DNA from: CAYOUV01 sp963790075
GTDB lineage: Bacteria; Chloroflexota; Anaerolineae; Anaerolineales; Villigracilaceae
Length of the DNA stretch: 64,000 nt
Direction of reading: 5' to 3'
NCBI GenBank assembly: GCA_963790075.1
Contig: CAWBNG010000008.1
Span: forward strand, 186,001-250,000
A model generated the notes under the pieces. The model ran no database searches, was not told the DNA's origin, and worked only from the letters and a program-made list of their open reading frames with translations. Positions within the stretch are counted from its first letter, which is position 1, and each line of letters starts with the position of its first letter. The translations under genes were made by a program, and so were the position numbers. Positions 60,332 to 64,000 of the stretch are shown here, piece by piece.

Positions 60332-60347
60332 AACATTCCCTGCTGAG

Positions 60348-61124
60348 ATGAGCCAACCGCGATCTTTCCGCGCTGAAGCCGTCGTCCTGCGCCACAGCGA
60401 CTGGGGCGAGGCTGACCGCTTGCTGACGCTCTACACGCGCGAGCAGGGCAAGGCGCGGGCGCTGGCCAAGGGCGCGCGCAAGGTCCGTTCGCGCAAGGCC
60501 GGGCACCTGGAGCCTTTCACGCGCGTGCACCTGCAACTGGCGCGCGGTCGCGATTTGCTGATCGTCACTCAGGCCGATACGGCGGATGCCTACCAGCCCT
60601 TGCACGAAGACCTGGAGCTGACCGGTTACGCGGCTTACATCATCGAACTGCTGGATCGTTTCACGTATGAAGGCGAAGGCGCCAATCAGGCCATCTTTCG
60701 CCTCCTGACCGATACGCTGGCGCGCCTGGCGGCCGAGCCAGACTCGTGGCTGGTGGTGCGCTATTACGAAGTGCGCCTGCTGGATCAGTTGGGTTTCCGG
60801 CCGCAGCTTTTCGAGTGTGCCAACTGCAGCAAGGAGATCCAGGCCGAGGACCAGTTCTTCTCGGCTCCGGACGGCGGGGTCCTGTGTCCGCGTTGCGGAA
60901 AAGGGCTGCCGGGAGCGCGTCCGATTTCCACGGAAGCGCTGAAATATCTGCGTCATTTTCAGCGCAGTTCCTACGGCGAGGCCAAACGCGCGCAGCCGGA
61001 GGCCAGGATCCGGGCGGAGTTGGAAGAGTTGATGCAGCACTACCTGACTTATTTGCTGGAACGCGGTTTGAACACACCGGCTTTTATGCGCAGGGTACGC
61101 GAATCAAAAGGCAAAGCGCCCTGA
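60348..61124 (+). CDS. recO: DNA repair protein RecO
   Basis: 258 residues. The N-terminal OB fold (about 1-80: RSFRAEAVVLRHSDWGEADRLLTL) is followed by a helical domain and a zinc finger (CANCSKEI, CPRCGKG) at about 155-185. The motif LTLYTREQGKARALAKGARK is typical. It loads RecA with RecR in gap repair. The stop codon falls inside the loop of the following terminator hairpin. Confidence 0.95.
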   Translation: MSQPRSFRAEAVVLRHSDWGEADRLLTLYTREQGKARALAKGARKVRSRKAGHLEPFTRVHLQLARGRDLLIVTQADTADAYQPLHEDLELTGYAAYIIELLDRFTYEGEGANQAIFRLLTDTLARLAAEPDSWLVVRYYEVRLLDQLGFRPQLFECANCSKEIQAEDQFFSAPDGGVLCPRCGKGLPGARPISTEALKYLRHFQRSSYGEAKRAQPEARIRAELEELMQHYLTYLLERGLNTPAFMRRVRESKGKAP

Positions 61125-61145
61125 GCCAGGGCGCTTTGCCTTTAA
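61110..61145. terminator. Terminator with the recO stop codon in its loop
   Basis: GGCAAAGCGCCC (61110-61121) pairs exactly with GGGCGCTTTGCC (61129-61140), T-run after it on the plus side and A-run before it. The recO TGA (61122-61124) lies in the loop. It also ends the convergent reductase gene. Confidence 0.88.
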
Positions 61146-62356
61146 TCACCTGGGGTTTTCGTCCGTCGGGCCCAGTTGATCACCAGAGCCCAGGCCGCCA
61201 GGCTGATGACCAGGCGCATGTGTCGCCAGAAGAAGCGCTGGAACCAGCGCCAGTGCAGGCGATAGATAATGTGCGTGATGGCCCAGCGGGCGCTTAGCGC
61301 GTGGCCCAGGGGGCTGGACAGCAGGCGCCGGCGGTAATTGCTGAAGGAGAAATCATCCCGCGCGAAGGCTGCTTTCAACGCCTGTGCCGCAACCTGGCCG
61401 TAGCCCAGCGCCAGGCTGATGCCCTCGCCGAAGATGCCGTCCGCGCCGGCCGCATCGCCAGCTAGCAGCACGCCCGGGACCGAGAACTCGCGCCGCGGAC
61501 TGAACCAGCGGATCGGGTGCCCCTGCAGTTCGCAGGCCGACAGGTCATAGCCGTGTCGCGCCATTTCTTCGGCCAGCGGGGTCTTGAGCGGCGGGCGGGA
61601 GCGCCCTGCCAGCAGGTTGGTGTCATAGATGCCCCAGCAGCGCATCGGTTGACCCTCGACCTGGGTCGGGAAGTCCCACACGTAGCCGGCGATGCCCTGT
61701 GGCACGGGGAAGAAATCGAAGAAGGCCACCGATTCCCTCTCTAACTCCCTCCCTGGTCCTCCCCGAATTCCCTCGGATTTGGGTGAGGTACCCGCAGGGT
61801 GGTGAGGGTGGGCGGCGGGGGTCAAGACCTCCAGCAGCCGCGCGGTATGCAGCGGGGACTCGGGCAGCACGCAGCGGCGTACGACCCCGTTCGAACCGTC
61901 CGCGCCGACCACTACCCGGGCCTGGAAGGTCCCGGAATCGGTCTCAACCGTTACGCCGTCTGCCCCCGGGCGGACGTCCGTCACCGTTACCCCCTCGCGC
62001 AGCTCGAATCCGGCCTGGCGCACCTTGCCGGCCAGCCAGGCGTCGAACGCGTCGCGGCGGATGACCCGCAGCGCATGCCGTCCGGGTACGCGGATCGCCA
62101 GCCCGCGGCCTTCGAAATCGAAGCGCGCCAGCGCGGCGTCCGTGTGCGGGATCTCGCTCACGTCCAGGCCCAGGCGCTCGAGCAGGACCTCGGCATCGAT
62201 CACCAGCCCGCCGCCGCACAGCTTGGGGCGCGGGTGATGGGCTTTCTCCAGGATCAGCGTGCGCGGGATAAGCTCGGGGGCCACTTGTGCCAGGTGCAGC
62301 GCGGTGGAACTCCCGGCCGGGCCGGAGCCGATGATCAGGATCTCGATTTCTTGCAT
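61142..62356 (-). CDS. Geranylgeranyl-reductase-family flavoprotein
   Basis: 404 residues from the ATG at 62356. The FAD motif IIGSGPAGSS (8-17), KLCGGG, and DAAGADGIFGEGISLALGYG (about 285-304) are typical of geranylgeranyl reductases, which reduce isoprenoid chains on lipids, chlorophyll or quinones. A run rich in His, Pro, Gly, Arg (about 183-208) appears to be an inserted repeat rather than part of the fold. The membrane-near C-terminal segment (about 340-390) is Trp/Arg rich. The longer upstream frame is not used because it crosses the promoter region. Confidence 0.88.
   Translation of the reverse strand: MQEIEILIIGSGPAGSSTALHLAQVAPELIPRTLILEKAHHPRPKLCGGGLVIDAEVLLERLGLDVSEIPHTDAALARFDFEGRGLAIRVPGRHALRVIRRDAFDAWLAGKVRQAGFELREGVTVTDVRPGADGVTVETDSGTFQARVVVGADGSNGVVRRCVLPESPLHTARLLEVLTPAAHPHHPAGTSPKSEGIRGGPGRELERESVAFFDFFPVPQGIAGYVWDFPTQVEGQPMRCWGIYDTNLLAGRSRPPLKTPLAEEMARHGYDLSACELQGHPIRWFSPRREFSVPGVLLAGDAAGADGIFGEGISLALGYGQVAAQALKAAFARDDFSFSNYRRRLLSSPLGHALSARWAITHIIYRLHWRWFQRFFWRHMRLVISLAAWALVINWARRTKTPGD
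61735..61808. repeat. In-frame GC-rich palindromic element inside the reductase gene
   Basis: The segment begins CCCTC and ends GTGAGGG and is T/C-rich then G-rich, quite unlike the flanking coding DNA. It encodes a run of about 25 residues that the family does not have at this position. It resembles dispersed palindromic intergenic repeats, here inserted without breaking the reading frame. Confidence 0.45.
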
Positions 62357-62508
62357 GCCTAGATTGTATGGCCCTCGGCGGGTGCTGTAAAGAGATAAAT
62401 TTGAAAATGGCCCCACCCAGCTCTCGCGGACTGGACATTCGATCAGGCGCTTGCCGGGTTTATATTCAAAGGCATTCGGTCTCACGCACGAGCGGACTTT
62501 TTCTGACA

Positions 62509-62514
62509 TATAAT
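62509..62514 (+). promoter_or_regulatory. -10 element directly before the nucleotidyltransferase ATG
   Basis: TATAAT ends 7 bases before the ATG at 62522, so a transcript from it would start at or next to the A of the ATG and be leaderless. No -35 box or ribosome site is seen. Confidence 0.5.
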
Positions 62515-62521
62515 ATTTAAC

Positions 62522-62815
62522 ATGAAACAGGATGTAGTTCTCCAAATCTTGAAGCAAAATAATGCTGAAATGACCCGGCAATTCGGCGTTAAATCGCTGC
62601 AGCTGTTTGGCTCCGTAGCAAGGGATGAAGCCACGCCGATCAGCGATGTGGATTTGCTGGTGGAGTTCAGCCGCCCTGTCGGTTATTTCGGATTATTTGC
62701 TTTGCAGGATTACCTTGAAAAATTGCTGGGTTGTCCGGTTGATCTGGGCACGCCGGACAGTTTGAAACCGTATATCAAGGAGCGCGTCATGGGGGAGTTG
62801 ATCCGTGTCGCCTGA
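62522..62815 (+). CDS. MntA/KNTase-type nucleotidyltransferase
   Basis: 97 residues. The motif GSVARDEATPISDVDLLVEF has the GS and DxD residues of minimal nucleotidyltransferases (MNT). These are typically paired with a HEPN protein as a toxin-antitoxin pair in which the MNT modifies and inactivates the HEPN ribonuclease. Here the HEPN gene is present only as a fragment just downstream. The protein itself looks intact. Confidence 0.88.
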   Translation: MKQDVVLQILKQNNAEMTRQFGVKSLQLFGSVARDEATPISDVDLLVEFSRPVGYFGLFALQDYLEKLLGCPVDLGTPDSLKPYIKERVMGELIRVA

Positions 62816-62823
62816 CGCGCGCC

Positions 62824-62934
62824 ATGCGCAATCGTATTGTGCATGATTATTTTAAAGTGGACGAGAAACTCATGTGGGATACCGTCCAAAATGATCTGCC
62901 ACCTTTGATCTCCGCGTTGGAAAAATTACTCTAA
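62824..62934 (+). pseudogene. Truncated HEPN toxin (C-terminal 36 residues)
   Basis: A 36-codon frame starting 9 bases after the nucleotidyltransferase stop reads MRNRIVHDYF, the catalytic Rx4-6H motif of HEPN ribonucleases, then WDTVQNDLPPLISALEKLL, the usual HEPN end. The N-terminal two thirds are missing, so the gene is a deletion remnant. It is not in frame with the upstream gene. It may be untranslated or a short peptide. Confidence 0.75.
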
Positions 62935-62995
62935 GGCATTGCTTTCCGAAAGCTGATAGCGACGAAAATCTGGCGCTTCCGTGACGCCAATCAAA

Positions 62996-63021
62996 AAGGC
63001 CAGCCCTCACGGACTGGCCTT
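62996..63021 (-). terminator. Intrinsic terminator of the DUF5131 gene
   Basis: AAGGCCAG (63021-63014 on the minus strand) pairs with CTGGCCTT (63003-62996), followed by TTT and AT-rich sequence on the minus strand. It lies just after the stop at 63026. Confidence 0.8.
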
Positions 63022-63025
63022 GTGT

Positions 63026-63754
63026 TTATGCGCTCGCCAGATTCATCTGGGTGGGCATTTCGTCCCAGGTGCGCCCCTCCAGCAGGCGCCCGGCTTTCTT
63101 CTTGTTGATGCCGCCCCATTGTTTGAAGAAGAACGGTACCCTGGTGCGGACACACTGGTCGCGGATGTCGGTCACCCAGGCGGGATCCAGCGGTCGCGCG
63201 CCGGGACCGGATTCGCCGCCCACGATGGCCCAGTCGATGCCTTTTAGATTTAAATTGTGCAGCGGACCGAGCAGCGGTTCCAGCGACAGGAATTTGGTCT
63301 GCGCGCCGCTGCGCCGTAGATGGTCGATGCGGAAGGTATATTTTTCAGTCTCGACGCTGACGCCCATCCAGATGTTTTCAGGCCAGTCGATTTTTGGGCT
63401 GAGTTCTTCCAGCCGCTCGGCGCGTTTGGTCAGCACCTGGAAGGTGTGCCAGTGGGCTCGCTGCATGACATCGAAGACTTGCAGGATGAAATCCAGCGGT
63501 ACATCTTTGTGGAACAGGTCGCTCATCGAGTTGACGAAGATGACCTGCGGCTTCTTCCATTCGAGCGGTTTTTCGAGCACGTGCGGGTGCATACTCAGTG
63601 TGAAGCCGTTGGCATAATTTGGCTGGCCCATGGCCTGCAGGCGCCTGGCCATGCGCTCGGCATAGCAATGCTTGCAGCCCGGACTGAGCTTGGTGCAGCC
63701 CGTCAGCGGGTTCCAGGTCGATTCGGTCCATTCGATGCCCGAATGTTCGGCCAT
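63026..63754 (-). CDS. DUF5131 (Gp37/Gp68-like) three-Cys protein
   Basis: 242 residues from the ATG at 63754 with GGAGGAG 6 bases upstream. The segment WNPLTGCTKLSPGCKHCYAERM has three Cys (Cx7Cx2C) and resembles the radical-SAM-like core that gives the family its name. Further landmarks are FVNSMSDLFHKDVP, LTKRAERL, WMGVSVE, IVGGESGPGARP and PFFFKQWG. It is found in phages and bacteria beside a partner called TcmP, whose C-terminal end seems to lie just upstream in this window. Function is unknown; phage descent is not shown by the neighbourhood. Confidence 0.9.
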   Translation of the reverse strand: MAEHSGIEWTESTWNPLTGCTKLSPGCKHCYAERMARRLQAMGQPNYANGFTLSMHPHVLEKPLEWKKPQVIFVNSMSDLFHKDVPLDFILQVFDVMQRAHWHTFQVLTKRAERLEELSPKIDWPENIWMGVSVETEKYTFRIDHLRRSGAQTKFLSLEPLLGPLHNLNLKGIDWAIVGGESGPGARPLDPAWVTDIRDQCVRTRVPFFFKQWGGINKKKAGRLLEGRTWDEMPTQMNLASA

Positions 63755-63818
63755 TTCTCCTCCTTGTAAAATCACCAGTAAATTGTGTGTATATCGTAGC
63801 ACGAATGTTCTGTGTTGT

Positions 63819-64000
63819 CTACGAGTTTTGTTTCATTTTGAAGCCAACACGTCTTGGAGAATTGTATTTGATATGATTACCTCGGACAGTTTGCCCATCA
63901 AGTGAGATGCGCTCAATACTTCCTTTATCTTTCCAATCACGAAAAACATCGTTTGTATGTTTTGGTAAAAAACCATTCTCCAAACCAAATTTATAGATTT
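63819..64000 (-). CDS. C-terminal end of a TcmP-like protein (cut by window edge)
   Basis: The last 60 codons of a minus-strand gene that enters from the right edge, ending in TAG at 63819. The end reads LPKHTNDVFRDW, then GSIERISLDG and a basic tail. LPKHxNxVF is a pattern recalled from the C-terminus of three-Cys-motif partner proteins (TcmP), which occur next to DUF5131 genes. The stop is 64 bases from the DUF5131 start. A full match needs the sequence beyond the window. Confidence 0.45.
   Translation of the reverse strand, partial: IYKFGLENGFLPKHTNDVFRDWKDKGSIERISLDGQTVRGNHIKYNSPRRVGFKMKQNS

Noticed and set aside
62357..62581. 75-codon N-terminal extension of the reductase
   Set aside because: It would precede the FAD motif by far more than in the family, and it overlaps the divergent promoter of the nucleotidyltransferase gene.
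63026..63754. Prophage gene (Gp37/Gp68 family name)
   Set aside because: No structural, integrase or lysis genes are nearby. The family is also common in bacterial chromosomes, so a prophage is not supported.

Overview
The window looks like a chromosomal segment of a free-living, peptide- and acyl-CoA-using bacterium, most likely a member of the Chloroflexota (class Anaerolineae). That assignment is inference from gene style: moderately GC-rich DNA, several large family-5 peptide ABC systems with lipoprotein receptors, a Ser/Thr kinase beside an FHA protein and a Thr/Pro-repeat surface protein, a zinc-ribbon-tailed MscL, MutS2, and an intein-bearing PcrA. No rRNA, CRISPR array, insertion sequence or prophage was seen. 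There is one tRNA, tRNA-Gln(UUG).

Layout. (1) 1-8.6 kb: two divergent MarR-controlled export loci. One is a heterodimeric ABC exporter, with its second subunit cut by the window edge. The other is an ABC-2 pump made of permease, HlyD adaptor and two ATPases. (2) 8.6-16.1 kb, minus strand: a tight eight-gene acyl-CoA operon with carboxyltransferase, DUF1579-like protein, biotin carboxylase, biotin carrier, MaoC hydratase, CitE-like lyase, GNAT protein and SDR. (3) 16.3-21.2 kb, minus strand: a membrane Ser/Thr kinase, a TPR/FecR/Thr-Pro surface protein and a zinc-ribbon FHA protein, which look like one signalling module. (4) 21.5-23.5 kb: a thiolase-fold protein and its DUF35/OB partner. Both have lost the residues that define their families. 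(5) 23.7-39.8 kb: housekeeping and miscellaneous genes: tyrosine-type phosphatase, an unrecognised 486-aa protein, MutS2, cold-shock protein, methyltransferases, HAD phosphatase, MASE3-type histidine kinase, EamA transporter, aminotransferase, sugar nucleotidyltransferase, PcrA with a 364-aa intein, and MscL.

(6) 40.1-55.8 kb: two consecutive oligopeptide ABC operons. The first has a conventional receptor and an extra lipoprotein receptor behind a terminator-like hairpin. The second has an 854-aa receptor whose lobes appear in swapped (circularly permuted) order and a permease with a large extracytoplasmic insert. In both operons a strong hairpin lies between the receptor and the first permease. 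(7) 56-61.1 kb: response regulator with a roadblock-like output, tRNA-Gln, then the overlapping run glmU, CBS-domain membrane protein, cdd, recO. (8) 61.1-64 kb: geranylgeranyl-reductase-type flavoprotein carrying an apparent in-frame repeat, an MntA-type nucleotidyltransferase beside a truncated HEPN gene, and a DUF5131 three-Cys protein next to what looks like the end of its usual TcmP partner.

Most interesting: the permuted peptide receptor and its operon, the thiolase/DUF35 pair lacking catalytic and zinc cysteines, the PcrA intein with a GIY-YIG-like insert, and the kinase/FHA/Thr-Pro module. Functions are read from motifs by eye. No database search or structure prediction was run.
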